Assembly (NCBI GenBank): GCA_964594235.1
Contig: CAZQMF010000001.1
Span: 1-64,000 of the forward strand
Reading direction: 5' to 3'
DNA length: 64,000 bases
From: CAYLHS01 sp964594235
GTDB lineage: Bacteria; Actinomycetota; Acidimicrobiia; Spongiisociales; UBA4744
Of the stretch, positions 1-7,503 are shown piece by piece. Position 1 is the stretch's first letter. Each line of letters starts with the position of its first letter. Both the position numbers and the translations under genes were made by a program. Below the pieces are notes generated by a model. The model had not been told where the DNA came from. It saw only the letters and a list, made by a program, of their open reading frames with translations, and made no database searches.

Positions 1-647
1 TAACGTCGGGAACCACCTCGAATCTCTTCACCCCAGGGGATCCGTTGACGCGAGGTCAGATGACGACACTGCTGCATCGGTGTGCGGGCGTTCCGGCGGG
101 AAGCCCAGACCCTGGCTTCAGTGACGTCAGTCCTTCGGCCTTCTATGCGTCGGCGGTGGCCTGGGCGAAGGCCGTGGGTGTGACGACAGGAACCAGCGCA
201 ACGACGTTCTCCCCGAATCAAACGGTGACCCGGGGGCAGATCGCATCGTTCCTCAAACGGCTGAGTGACGCGCTCGGTGGCGCTTCCTGTGTGGGAACTC
301 CTCCCGACCCTTCGATCCAACCTACCGTCACCGGCACAGCACCATCGGGCACAACGCAGGTACTCATCATCAACGCAGCACCAGAGATGCTCAGGTTCTC
401 GATGGGAGGCCCCACTCCGACACTCGAGGTACTCGACTCCTGCCCGACGTGCCAGAAGTACGTCGGGACACCCCCGGCCGACGCGTGCACTCGGAGTGGT
501 GTCGTGGCAAAGACGGTGACCATCGACCCTGGGCGGTACCGGGTGGCTTTCGAAGCGGTTTCGGGAGACGCGAAGCCCCTGTTTGCCGACTGGTTGTTGG
601 GCAGCGGGATCGGCTACACCTTCTGCGTGGTCGTCATCCAGTCCTGA
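1..647 (+). CDS. SLH-domain secreted/surface protein, 3' part
   Basis: The reading frame is open from the window edge (codons in phase with position 3) to the TGA at 645-647, so the N-terminus lies outside. The first ~100 residues hold two S-layer-homology-type repeats, recognisable by FTPGDPLTRGQ and FSPNQTVTRGQ, each followed by a hydrophobic helix (the FYASAVAWAKAVG type). SLH repeats usually anchor exported proteins to cell-wall polymers. The remaining ~110 residues form a Ser/Thr/Pro-rich linker and a beta-rich domain with four cysteines that I cannot assign. The family anchoring role is known; this protein's function is unknown. The next gene starts 29 bp later on the same strand. Confidence 0.75.
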   Translation, partial: TSGTTSNLFTPGDPLTRGQMTTLLHRCAGVPAGSPDPGFSDVSPSAFYASAVAWAKAVGVTTGTSATTFSPNQTVTRGQIASFLKRLSDALGGASCVGTPPDPSIQPTVTGTAPSGTTQVLIINAAPEMLRFSMGGPTPTLEVLDSCPTCQKYVGTPPADACTRSGVVAKTVTIDPGRYRVAFEAVSGDAKPLFADWLLGSGIGYTFCVVVIQS

Positions 648-676
648 GACCGGTACCCAGCGTGTAGGAGGTTCGT

Positions 677-1477
677 GTGCGTTGGCGCGTCACATCGAAG
701 ACCGTGCTGGCTGCGCTCGGCGTGTCGATCGTGCTCGCAGTGGTTTCGTGCAGTTCCTCGACCCTGGATGTGGATGGGGGAACCCTTGTGTACGTACCCT
801 TCGGCAACTCGGCCACGTTCACGCCGGACACGCAATCGGGGTTCATCTACCAGTACCGGGAACGTCTTCAGGCCGAGTTTGGTGTGGACATCGATCTGCG
901 CAACAGAACAGTCGCGAACGACAGCTCCGCGGCCCTGCTCGAACGGATGCGAACCAACGAGCGGTTTCGTCAGGATCTGGCCGAGGCGGATGTCGTGACG
1001 ATGCTCGTTCCGTTCGACGGGTGGGCGGTGCCCTGGCAGACCGTGGCCGGTGTTGGGGGCTATGACCCCGCCGACTGCGGAGGTGATGACGGCCAGCAGT
1101 GCCTTCGCGACATCCTCACCGAGTATGAGGCGAACACGGAGGCGATCTTCGCCGAGCTGATGAGTCTCGTCGATCCCAGCGAGACGTTGGTCCGAGGCAT
1201 GGACGCCTATCTGGTTCACGTCGGCGATTTCGCTGACGGAGGGAAATTAGACGAGGTGGCTCCATACTGGGTCGAAGCACAGCAGTTCGTCAGGGACGTT
1301 GCTGCTTCCCACGGCATTCCGGTGGCGCGCCTCCTCGACGCCTTCAACGGGCCTGACGGCACAGACGATCCCATGGCATCGGGTCTCGTGTCCTCCGATG
1401 CGATCCATCCCACTGCAGAGGGGGCCACGCTCATCACCAAGCTCGTCAGTGACCTCGGGTACCGTCTGTCGGACTAG
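677..1477 (+). CDS. SGNH/GDSL-like hydrolase lipoprotein
   Basis: 266 residues. The GTG start is chosen because TAGGAGG lies 5 bases upstream. The N-terminus is a lipoprotein signal: two Arg, a hydrophobic stretch and a VVSC lipobox, so the mature protein would be lipid-anchored outside the membrane. A GNS motif just after the lipobox fits block I of SGNH hydrolases (usually GDS), and DAIHPTAEG near the C-terminus fits block V with its DxxH catalytic pair. SGNH enzymes cleave esters of lipids or acylated sugars; the substrate here cannot be deduced. The middle is weakly conserved and I could not place the block III Asn with certainty, so catalytic activity is inferred. Confidence 0.6.
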   Translation: MRWRVTSKTVLAALGVSIVLAVVSCSSSTLDVDGGTLVYVPFGNSATFTPDTQSGFIYQYRERLQAEFGVDIDLRNRTVANDSSAALLERMRTNERFRQDLAEADVVTMLVPFDGWAVPWQTVAGVGGYDPADCGGDDGQQCLRDILTEYEANTEAIFAELMSLVDPSETLVRGMDAYLVHVGDFADGGKLDEVAPYWVEAQQFVRDVAASHGIPVARLLDAFNGPDGTDDPMASGLVSSDAIHPTAEGATLITKLVSDLGYRLSD

Positions 1478-1645
1478 GCGGCACAGACTGACCTGCTCGG
1501 GATGGTGCCCTCAGAGGGGGCTTCCGATCCAGCGCCTCCCTGCCGATGCTCACCAGGGGGATCGACCTCTCGATGAGGGGCTTTCGGATGCAACTTGGGA
1601 CTTTCGCCTCTACTGCTCTTTTCAGCGCCGTGCGATCATGCGTAC

Positions 1646-1939
1646 ATGACTTCAACGGATCTTGAATCAACATCGATTGAAGACAGGGCTGCCGTGTTCT
1701 CTGCATTGGGGGATCCGATCCGCCTTCAGATCCTCGACCAACTCGCGTGTGCCCAGCGATGCGTCTGTGATCTTCAGGCATCCATCGATATCGCTCCCAA
1801 CCTGTTGTCCTATCACCTGCGCGTCCTGAGAGAGGCCGGCCTGGTAAAGGCGTCCCGGCGAGGACGATGGGTCGACTACCGCCTCTCCGACGAGACGGAG
1901 CGGCTGGTGCAGGGATCACTTCCCGCCGGACTGGGATGA
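1646..1939 (+). CDS. arsR: ArsR/SmtB-family metalloregulatory repressor
   Basis: 97 residues from ATG 1646 (an upstream in-frame start at 1595 would add an unrelated leader). Winged-helix ArsR family: AVFSALGDPIRLQILDQL opens the domain, and CAQRCVCDLQ matches the CVCDL metalloid-binding loop that senses As(III)/Sb(III) in classical ArsR, here with an extra Cys. The recognition helix NLLSYHLRVLREAGL and the wing with RRGRWVDYRL follow. The stop overlaps the next start (ATGA at 1936-1939), so repressor and permease are translationally coupled, the usual arrangement of a self-repressing arsenic operon. The inducing metalloid is inferred from the cysteine motif. Confidence 0.85.
   Translation: MTSTDLESTSIEDRAAVFSALGDPIRLQILDQLACAQRCVCDLQASIDIAPNLLSYHLRVLREAGLVKASRRGRWVDYRLSDETERLVQGSLPAGLG
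1667..1680. promoter_or_regulatory. arsR: Possible ArsR half-site pair
   Basis: TCAA-N6-TTGA resembles the ATCAA-N6-TTGAT core bound by ArsR proteins. It lies just inside the arsR reading frame, about 20 bases after the ATG, so either the operator overlaps the gene start or the true start is downstream. The arms are only 4 bp and could arise by chance. Confidence 0.25.
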
Positions 1940-3003
1940 AGGCACTCTTGAACACCGATGTGCAGGCCATTCCCGCGGTGCGCTCTTCGTGGCGCGTCTG
2001 GGGCGGGCTCTTGGCAGCCGTTGCGGTGTGGGCTGCTGCCTATCAGGCAAACGGGCCACTGTGGCAGTGGGCCATCTATGACATGTCCGGATTTGCTTCG
2101 GACAATCGGCTGGGTTCGGCCCTCGAGTTCTTCTTCTTTGACACCGTGAAGATTCTGCTGCTGCTGGCTGGGATCATCTTCGCGGTGACCGTTCTGCGCA
2201 GTTTCATGAGCGTCGAACGCACCCGAGCGCTGCTGGGCGGGCGTCGCGAAGGAGTCGGCAACGTGGCGGCCGCGGGGCTCGGAGTGGTCACGCCGTTCTG
2301 TTCGTGCAGCGCAGTCCCGGGCTTCATCGGGTTCGTCGCTGCCGGTGTCCCGTTGGGCATCACCATGAGCTTCCTGATCGCGAGTCCGATGGTCAACGAA
2401 GTTGCCATCGTCCTGTTGTACGGACTCTTTGGCTGGCAGGTTGCAGCGATCTATGTGACGGCGGGACTCGTGGTGGCCGTCGTGGCCGGATGGGTGATCG
2501 GACGCCTTCGCCTCGAACGGTGGATCGAGTCGTTCGTGTTCGAGACCACCCTGCGAGGTCAACCGGTCGATCCGTCCCAGGGTCTCGGCTGGGTCGACCG
2601 GTTCGCTATCGCACGAGAGGAAGTCCGGACCATCATCAGCAAGATCTGGCCCTACCTGCTCGCCGGGATCGGAATCGGAGCCGCTATCCACGGGTGGGTT
2701 CCTGAGGGGTTCTTCGTCAAGTACGCCGGGCCGAACAACGCGCTGGCCGTGCCGGTCGCAGTCGGCCTCGGGATTCCCCTCTACTCGAACGCCGCGGGGA
2801 TCCTTCCGTTGGTCGAAGCACTCCACGCAAAAGGGCTCGCAATCGGCACGGTCCTGGCCTTCATGATGTCGGTCGTCGCCCTGTCCGTCCCCGAACTCGT
2901 CCTGTTGCGGCGCGTGCTCAAGCCCCGCCTCCTCGCCGTGTTCGTCGGAGTCGTCGGCACGGGCATCCTCGCCGTCGGTTTCCTGTTCAACCTGATCCTA
3001 TGA
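1936..3003 (+). CDS. arsP: ArsP-type permease (organoarsenical/metalloid efflux)
   Basis: 355 residues, start ATG 1936 overlapping the arsR stop. About eight hydrophobic segments are visible. The signature TPFCSCSAVPGF with its three closely spaced cysteines and the second-half motif PLYSNAAGILP are typical of the ArsP/UPF0718 permease family, whose characterised members export trivalent organoarsenicals; related YraQ-type members are linked to metals. The gene sits between arsR and a thioredoxin-like gene, a recurrent trio. No arsenate reductase (arsC), arsM or ACR3 gene is nearby, which favours export of an already reduced species. Substrate identity is inferred from the family. Confidence 0.8.
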   Translation: MKALLNTDVQAIPAVRSSWRVWGGLLAAVAVWAAAYQANGPLWQWAIYDMSGFASDNRLGSALEFFFFDTVKILLLLAGIIFAVTVLRSFMSVERTRALLGGRREGVGNVAAAGLGVVTPFCSCSAVPGFIGFVAAGVPLGITMSFLIASPMVNEVAIVLLYGLFGWQVAAIYVTAGLVVAVVAGWVIGRLRLERWIESFVFETTLRGQPVDPSQGLGWVDRFAIAREEVRTIISKIWPYLLAGIGIGAAIHGWVPEGFFVKYAGPNNALAVPVAVGLGIPLYSNAAGILPLVEALHAKGLAIGTVLAFMMSVVALSVPELVLLRRVLKPRLLAVFVGVVGTGILAVGFLFNLIL

Positions 3004-3239
3004 AAGGAGATCCCGTGAAGATCAAAGTGCTAGGCGCCGGGTGCGCCAACTGCCAAGCCCTCGAGAAACGAACAGCCGAAGCGGTCACCCTGCTCGGTCT
3101 CCAAGCTGAGATCGAGAAGGTGACGGACTACGGAGACATCGCCTCCTACGGTGTCATGTCGACCCCGGCGCTGGTCGTCGACGAGAAGGTCGTGGTGTCG
3201 GGCCGAGTCCCGAAGGTCGCCGAACTCCAATCCCTACTC
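2997..3239 (+). repeat. 243-bp direct repeat, copy A
   Basis: Positions 2997-3239 match 10701-10943 at a constant offset of 7704 with one mismatch found by eye (3236 A versus 10940 G). The repeat covers the ribosome-binding site and nearly all of the thioredoxin-like gene but none of the upstream permease. Near-identity at silent codon positions indicates very recent duplication or gene conversion. Confidence 0.95.
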
Positions 3240-3257
3240 GTCGGAGCCGGCACCTGA
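3015..3257 (+). CDS. Small thioredoxin-like redox protein (MTH895/TM0996 type), copy 1
   Basis: 80 residues. GTG 3015 is preferred over ATG 3000 because AAAGGAG lies 5 bases before it and the family starts with MKIKVLG. The active site is GCANC near the N-terminus, followed by a mixed alpha/beta thioredoxin fold with the conserved cis-Pro region VMSTPALVV. Such minimal thioredoxins are encoded next to ArsP-type permeases and are thought to deliver electrons or handle thiol-bound metal; that role is inference. It follows the permease by 11 bp, so it is part of the same transcript. An almost identical second copy lies at 10719-10952. Confidence 0.85.
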   Translation: MKIKVLGAGCANCQALEKRTAEAVTLLGLQAEIEKVTDYGDIASYGVMSTPALVVDEKVVVSGRVPKVAELQSLLVGAGT

Positions 3258-3426
3258 CGACAGCACTCGGCGATCGACGCGAACACGGCCGCGATCGTCG
3301 GGGTAGCGCACGTGTGGAGTCGAGCCACCGGGCGCGTACCAACCGGAGCTGACCTCGAGAGCGAGAAACATCTGGCCACTACCGGGCGGCCGCAGTTGTG
3401 AGGCTCTTCGCCCGTGGACTCGCCCC

Positions 3427-3447
3427 GAGTTGCGTTGTGGGTTTTCA
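3427..3447. repeat. Degenerate 7-bp tandem repeat (GTTGTGG type)
   Basis: The 3258-3478 spacer between convergent genes contains GTTGTGG-GTTTTCA at 3434-3447, preceded by a GAGTTGC-like unit, and a related GTTGTGAG about 40 bp upstream. The same heptamer style recurs at 46645-46673. Nothing else was seen in this spacer. Confidence 0.4.
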
Positions 3448-3478
3448 CACTGCCTGATGACCGCCTCCGGGCAATGGG

Positions 3479-4855
3479 CTATTGGTTCATCGGCAAGGTC
3501 ACGGTGAAGACCGTGCGGCCGGGTTGTGACGCGACCGTCAACTCGCCACGGTGGCGATGTACCACGATCGAGTAGCTGATGTCGAGCCCCAACCCCGTTC
3601 CCGACCCCGGGGGTTTCGTCGTGAAGAACGCGTCGAAGACCCGGGGGAGTACGTCGTCGGGGATGCCAACTCCGTTGTCCTCGACATCGACAACGACGGC
3701 GCCATGCGATACCCGTCCGCGGACCGTGATCCTCGCATCGGGCGTGTCCGAGACTGCATCGGCGGCGTTGTCGAGGAGGTTCGTCCACACCTGGTTGAGT
3801 TCACTTCCGTGAGCCGTGATGGCCGGGATGTCCTCCAAGTCGAGGCCCACCTGTATGCCTTTGAGCTTGTGTTCAAGGATGACGAGGGTGTCTTCGATTC
3901 CCTTGCGGATGTCCACGTCTTGGAGAGGGGCCTGATCGAGATACGAGTAGGACTTCAGCGCTCCGACGATCGTCGACATCCTCGAGGCGCCTTCTTCGAT
4001 CTGTCCGATCAACCCGGTAACCAGGGACGTAGCCACGAGCGCCTCCAACACCACAGCGGCGTCGGCCCCGTAGTCGGAAACGAGCGACTCGACAGCGTCA
4101 ACGGTCATGCCCGACGACGCGACTCCCTCGGCCAGTTCCCAAGGTCTCGGAATATCCAGCGCCGTCAAGACGCGTTCGACTTCCGATTCGAGATCGGCTC
4201 TTTCGAGCGACCCCAATCGTTGCGGCGCTTGGGGTGCGGTGTGGAGACGCTCTTTGAGGTCCGGATGCGCGACTGCAACCGTGGAGGTGGCCGCGAGAGC
4301 AGCACGCAGTCTCTCAACCGCCTCCCCGAGCCTGCCCGCGCTCCTCTGGACAGCAGCGGCCGGGTTGTTGAGCTCGTGGGCCAATCCTGCGGTGAGCGTT
4401 CCCAACTGAGCCATCCTCTCCGACTGTCGAAGTCTCCCTTGGGTCTCACGCCATCGGGCCAGGAGCACGGTGAAGAGCCCCCGCGCGGCCGCCGCGCTGT
4501 TTTCGAGCAGTTCGTCGAGATGGGCCTTCGGAATGGACAGAAGCGTCGAGTCCGTCGATGCCCGCGCGGCCGCCATGCGTGGAGCCACATCGAGGAGCGC
4601 CATTTCCCCAATCACATCCCCCGGACCACGCCGGGCGATCAGCACCTCACGTTCGCCCGTGATCTTCAGGATGTCGATCTCGCCTTCCTGGATGACGTAG
4701 GCGTGGTCACCGTCGTCACCTTCCTCGAACAGGATCGAGCCGGCCAGAAGCCGTACATGTTCGACCCCTTCGGCGAGGCGCTCCAGGTCTGCCGAATCGA
4801 GATCGGCAAAGAGAGGAACGGCTCGGAGACCCTCGGTGCGCTCAGACCGTGTCAA
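3479..4855 (-). CDS. Cyclic-nucleotide-binding-domain histidine kinase
   Basis: 458 residues if started at the TTG at 4855, which overlaps the upstream gene's end by 14 bp; no ATG gives a sensible N-terminus. Residues ~10-130 are a cNMP-binding (CRP-like) beta-roll with the phosphate cassette GEMALL (Gly83-Glu84) and Arg93 of APRM; the Ser/Thr that usually follows Arg is Met, so cAMP affinity may be altered. A helical region leads to HisKA with phospho-acceptor His160 in AGLAHELNNPA. A ~100-residue insert then precedes the HATPase_c domain, with N-box NQVWTNLLDNAADA, DNGVGIP and GSGTGLGLDIS. No membrane segment: a soluble sensor. Third gene of an operon with a metallophosphoesterase and a response-regulator flavoprotein, its likely phosphotransfer partner. 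Confidence 0.85.
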   Translation of the reverse strand: MTRSERTEGLRAVPLFADLDSADLERLAEGVEHVRLLAGSILFEEGDDGDHAYVIQEGEIDILKITGEREVLIARRGPGDVIGEMALLDVAPRMAAARASTDSTLLSIPKAHLDELLENSAAAARGLFTVLLARWRETQGRLRQSERMAQLGTLTAGLAHELNNPAAAVQRSAGRLGEAVERLRAALAATSTVAVAHPDLKERLHTAPQAPQRLGSLERADLESEVERVLTALDIPRPWELAEGVASSGMTVDAVESLVSDYGADAAVVLEALVATSLVTGLIGQIEEGASRMSTIVGALKSYSYLDQAPLQDVDIRKGIEDTLVILEHKLKGIQVGLDLEDIPAITAHGSELNQVWTNLLDNAADAVSDTPDARITVRGRVSHGAVVVDVEDNGVGIPDDVLPRVFDAFFTTKPPGSGTGLGLDISYSIVVHRHRGELTVASQPGRTVFTVTLPMNQ

Positions 4856-6482
4856 GGTACTTGTGCACCATCGAGACGGCGATCGATCCCTGGCCAACGG
4901 CCGATGCGACCCTTCGGACGACTCCGTGACGGACATCCCCCGCAGCGAAGACCCCGGGCACGCTCGTTTCGAGAAGAAACGGGTCTCTGTCGATGCTCCA
5001 CGTTGCCGGTCTCCCACCGTCGAGGAAGATGTCGGGGCCCGTGTAGATGAACCCACGATCATTGCGCTTGACGATGCCTTCAAGGAATGCAGAGTGAGGC
5101 ACGGCCCCGACGAAGATGAAGATTCCGGAGGCCTCGCGCTCATGGACGTCTGCTCCAATTCTGAGCTTTATCCGCTCGACTCGCTGTTCCCCGAGTACCT
5201 CCATGACTTGGGTGTCGAGGAGCACATGGATGTTCTCGCGCGAGGCGATCTGATCGACGAGGTACTGGGACATCTTCGCGGTCAGCGAGGCACCCCTCAC
5301 GATGAGGGTGACGTGTCCCGCGTACTTGGAGAACATCATCGCCGCCTGCCCCGCCGAGTTCCCACCTCCCACCACGAAGACGTGTCCCCCTCGGTAGGTT
5401 GTCGCCTCCGAAACCGATGCCCCGTAGTAGACACCGGCACCCTCGAAGCGTTCGTACCCGGGCACACCGAGGCGCCGCACGGTCATCCCCGTGGCGATCA
5501 GGACGGCGTGACTCCGCAGTTCGCCGCCGCTCTCGAGGCCCACGACCTTCACGGATTCGTCAGCACCGAGACGCGTCGCGGTGTCTGACAGTATCTCCGC
5601 ACCGAGCCGGGTGGCTTGCGTGACCGCACGACGAGCGAGGTTGCCCCCGCTGATACCCGCCGGGAACCCCAGGTAGTTCTCGATTCTCGAACTGGTGCCC
5701 GCTTGACCTCCAGGAGCTTCCTGTTCGATCATCACCGTTCGGAGTCCCTCCGACGCCCCGTACACTGCGGCGGCAAGTCCGGCGGGTCCCCCGCCGATGA
5801 TGATCAAGTCGTAGAAGCGGCTCGTCGCCTCCGTCTTCAGTCCCACGTGCTCGGCCAGGGTGCGTCGATCCGGATCCACGAGCACGGTTCCATCCGGGAA
5901 TAGCACGACGGGAATCGTCCCACCCGCCGCCTCCACCATCTCCGCAGCCCCCGATTCTCGTTCGATGTCGAGGAATCGGTAGGGCACGTGGTTGAGGGCA
6001 AGGAAATCCTTGGTCGTATGGGTGTGTGGCGACCACGTGGTGCCGGCGACACGAATGCCGTCGAACGGAGCCGGCACGTTTGCTCTCCAGTCGTCGAGGA
6101 GATCATCCAGAACCGGATAGAGGCGGTCCTCCGGCGGATCCCACGGCTTCATCAGGTAGTGGTCGAGATCGACCACGTTGATCGCTTCGATGGCGGCCTG
6201 CGTGTCCGCATACGCGGTGAGCAGCACCCGCTTCGCGTCGGGGAAGAGCCGCCGGGCCTGTTCGATGAACTGCGTGCCCGTCATCTCCGGCATGCGCTGG
6301 TCGACGAGCAACAGCGCGACCGTGCCTCCCCGCCCCTGGATGTCCTCGAGAGCGTCGAGAGCTTCCGCGCCGGAGCCCGCCGAGACGATCTGGTAGTCCT
6401 CCGCATACGAGGTCCTCAGGTCCCTTCTGATCGCCTCGAGAACGAGACTGTCATCGTCGACAGCGAGAATCACCGGCTTCAT
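4842..6482 (-). CDS. Response regulator - glutaredoxin-like - thioredoxin-reductase-like flavoprotein fusion lacking all cysteines
   Basis: 546 residues, three domains. Residues 1-130: CheY-like receiver with acidic pocket D9-D11, phospho-acceptor Asp61 in LLVDQRMPEMTG, Thr88 and Lys111. Residues ~140-215: glutaredoxin/NrdH-like fold (cis-Pro region GGTIPVVLFPDG) in which the CxxC position reads SPHT (150-153). Residues ~222-546: TrxB-like two-dinucleotide-fold flavoprotein with FAD motif GGGPAG, NADPH motif GGGNSAG and the closing GVFAAGDVRHG; the CATC redox site is replaced around residues 353-356 (YYGASVSE). I found no cysteine anywhere in the protein, so classical disulfide reduction is impossible. 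It may be a phosphorylation-gated NAD(P)H oxidase, redox sensor or diaphorase; this is inference. Confidence 0.85.
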   Translation of the reverse strand: MKPVILAVDDDSLVLEAIRRDLRTSYAEDYQIVSAGSGAEALDALEDIQGRGGTVALLLVDQRMPEMTGTQFIEQARRLFPDAKRVLLTAYADTQAAIEAINVVDLDHYLMKPWDPPEDRLYPVLDDLLDDWRANVPAPFDGIRVAGTTWSPHTHTTKDFLALNHVPYRFLDIERESGAAEMVEAAGGTIPVVLFPDGTVLVDPDRRTLAEHVGLKTEATSRFYDLIIIGGGPAGLAAAVYGASEGLRTVMIEQEAPGGQAGTSSRIENYLGFPAGISGGNLARRAVTQATRLGAEILSDTATRLGADESVKVVGLESGGELRSHAVLIATGMTVRRLGVPGYERFEGAGVYYGASVSEATTYRGGHVFVVGGGNSAGQAAMMFSKYAGHVTLIVRGASLTAKMSQYLVDQIASRENIHVLLDTQVMEVLGEQRVERIKLRIGADVHEREASGIFIFVGAVPHSAFLEGIVKRNDRGFIYTGPDIFLDGGRPATWSIDRDPFLLETSVPGVFAAGDVRHGVVRRVASAVGQGSIAVSMVHKYLDTV

Positions 6483-7345
6483 ACGTCAGTCCTCCTCGGT
6501 TGAGGGGCGGGTGTCGGGATGGGGAGGTACTCGTGGGCAATCCGGTCGGGCCCTATGTTCACAATTCGCAGACCCGAAGGGTCGTTCCCCAATGGAATTC
6601 CGACTGGACCTGACGCCACCACACGGAAGTTCCCGTCGCGAGCTTCGGCATTTCGGTGAAGATGGCCGGCGAACGCGATCTCCACCCCGTATTCGTGGAT
6701 CAGCCGAAGCAACCTTGCTCGCCGTTCTCGCGGGATGTTCCAGTAGCTGTCGGGTTCGTCTGCCGAGTCGACAAAGAGCGGGTGGTGGCCGAAGAGGACG
6801 ATGTGATCGGATTCTCGCGCCCGCCCCAGCTCTTCCTCCAGAAACCTGAACTGCTCCTCGAGATGGTTGGGCACATTCTGCGGCTGATCGAAGACGACGG
6901 TGTCCATGACGATGAAGCGAGTCCCGTTGACCTCGAATGCGTAGTAGTCCGGCCCGAACACTTGCCGGTAGCGGTCGATGCTGTCGTCCGTCGGGGCGAT
7001 GGTGTCCGGTGCGATGTCGTGATTCCCAGGCACCCAGTAGGCGGGAATCGACGAGTCCAATCCCGCGGTGATCGTGAGGAGTTCATCGAGCTGATCCTGC
7101 GACGAAGGGTCGTCGATCATGTCACCCCCGATGACGACGAAGTCCGGTCCGAGTGCGTTGACAGCGTCGATGGCGGCGCGGTATCTGCGCGCGTCCCACT
7201 CGTGGCCCTCTACCTTCGGGACACTCGAGACGCGCATGCCGCGGGGCACGAACGCTGCCGCTTCTTGCTCGCTCAGGCCGCTGAACGTCGCGTACGCCCC
7301 GAGCTGCGTGTCAGCAAGGAAGACGAATCGGCATGTACCGGTCAC
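6479..7345 (-). CDS. Calcineurin-like metallophosphoesterase
   Basis: 288 residues from GTG 7345 (the frame continues upstream to 7489, but that stretch runs into the divergent promoter region and has no family similarity). Metallophosphoesterase motifs in order: ADTQLG (motif I, normally DxH, here Asp-Thr-Gln as in CPPED1-like enzymes), GGDMID, GNHD, GHHP and GHLHRN. No signal peptide, so cytosolic. The stop overlaps the next start by 4 bp (ATGA), making this the first gene of the operon with the response-regulator flavoprotein and cNMP-binding kinase. Its position opposite an adenylate cyclase makes a cyclic-nucleotide phosphodiesterase (CpdA-like) role attractive, but the sequence alone does not prove the substrate. 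Confidence 0.75.
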   Translation of the reverse strand: MTGTCRFVFLADTQLGAYATFSGLSEQEAAAFVPRGMRVSSVPKVEGHEWDARRYRAAIDAVNALGPDFVVIGGDMIDDPSSQDQLDELLTITAGLDSSIPAYWVPGNHDIAPDTIAPTDDSIDRYRQVFGPDYYAFEVNGTRFIVMDTVVFDQPQNVPNHLEEQFRFLEEELGRARESDHIVLFGHHPLFVDSADEPDSYWNIPRERRARLLRLIHEYGVEIAFAGHLHRNAEARDGNFRVVASGPVGIPLGNDPSGLRIVNIGPDRIAHEYLPIPTPAPQPRRTDV

Positions 7346-7503
7346 GGGAGGCTCCCCATAGTGGAACCCGACACTACCGCGGTCGCGCTCGCTACAGACC
7401 GCAGAATCCGATGTCGTTGGTCGTAGCTCGATCGACAGCAACGCGTCAACACGAGACGGAGGTCGGTCCGCTCGACCGTCACAGACCACACCTCACACCT
7501 AGC
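7346..7503. promoter_or_regulatory. Divergent promoter region between phosphoesterase operon and cyclase
   Basis: This 158-bp spacer must contain the promoters of both the minus-strand signalling operon and the plus-strand cyclase gene. I see no clear sigma-70 -10/-35 pair and no complete CRP palindrome; two direct TCACA half-sites lie near its right end (around 7480-7497). Confidence 0.4.

Noticed and set aside
11..647. Reading the first gene as complete from ATG/ACG near position 45
   Set aside because: The frame is open to the window edge and the first SLH repeat begins before position 45, so the gene is truncated by the window.
3551..5050. 499-codon plus-strand open frame
   Set aside because: Antisense to the histidine kinase and flavoprotein, Arg/Asp-rich with no domain; high GC keeps antisense frames open.
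7480..7497. CRP/FNR-type operator near the cyclase start
   Set aside because: Only direct TCACA half-sites are present, with no TGTGA arm, so no palindromic CRP site can be claimed.
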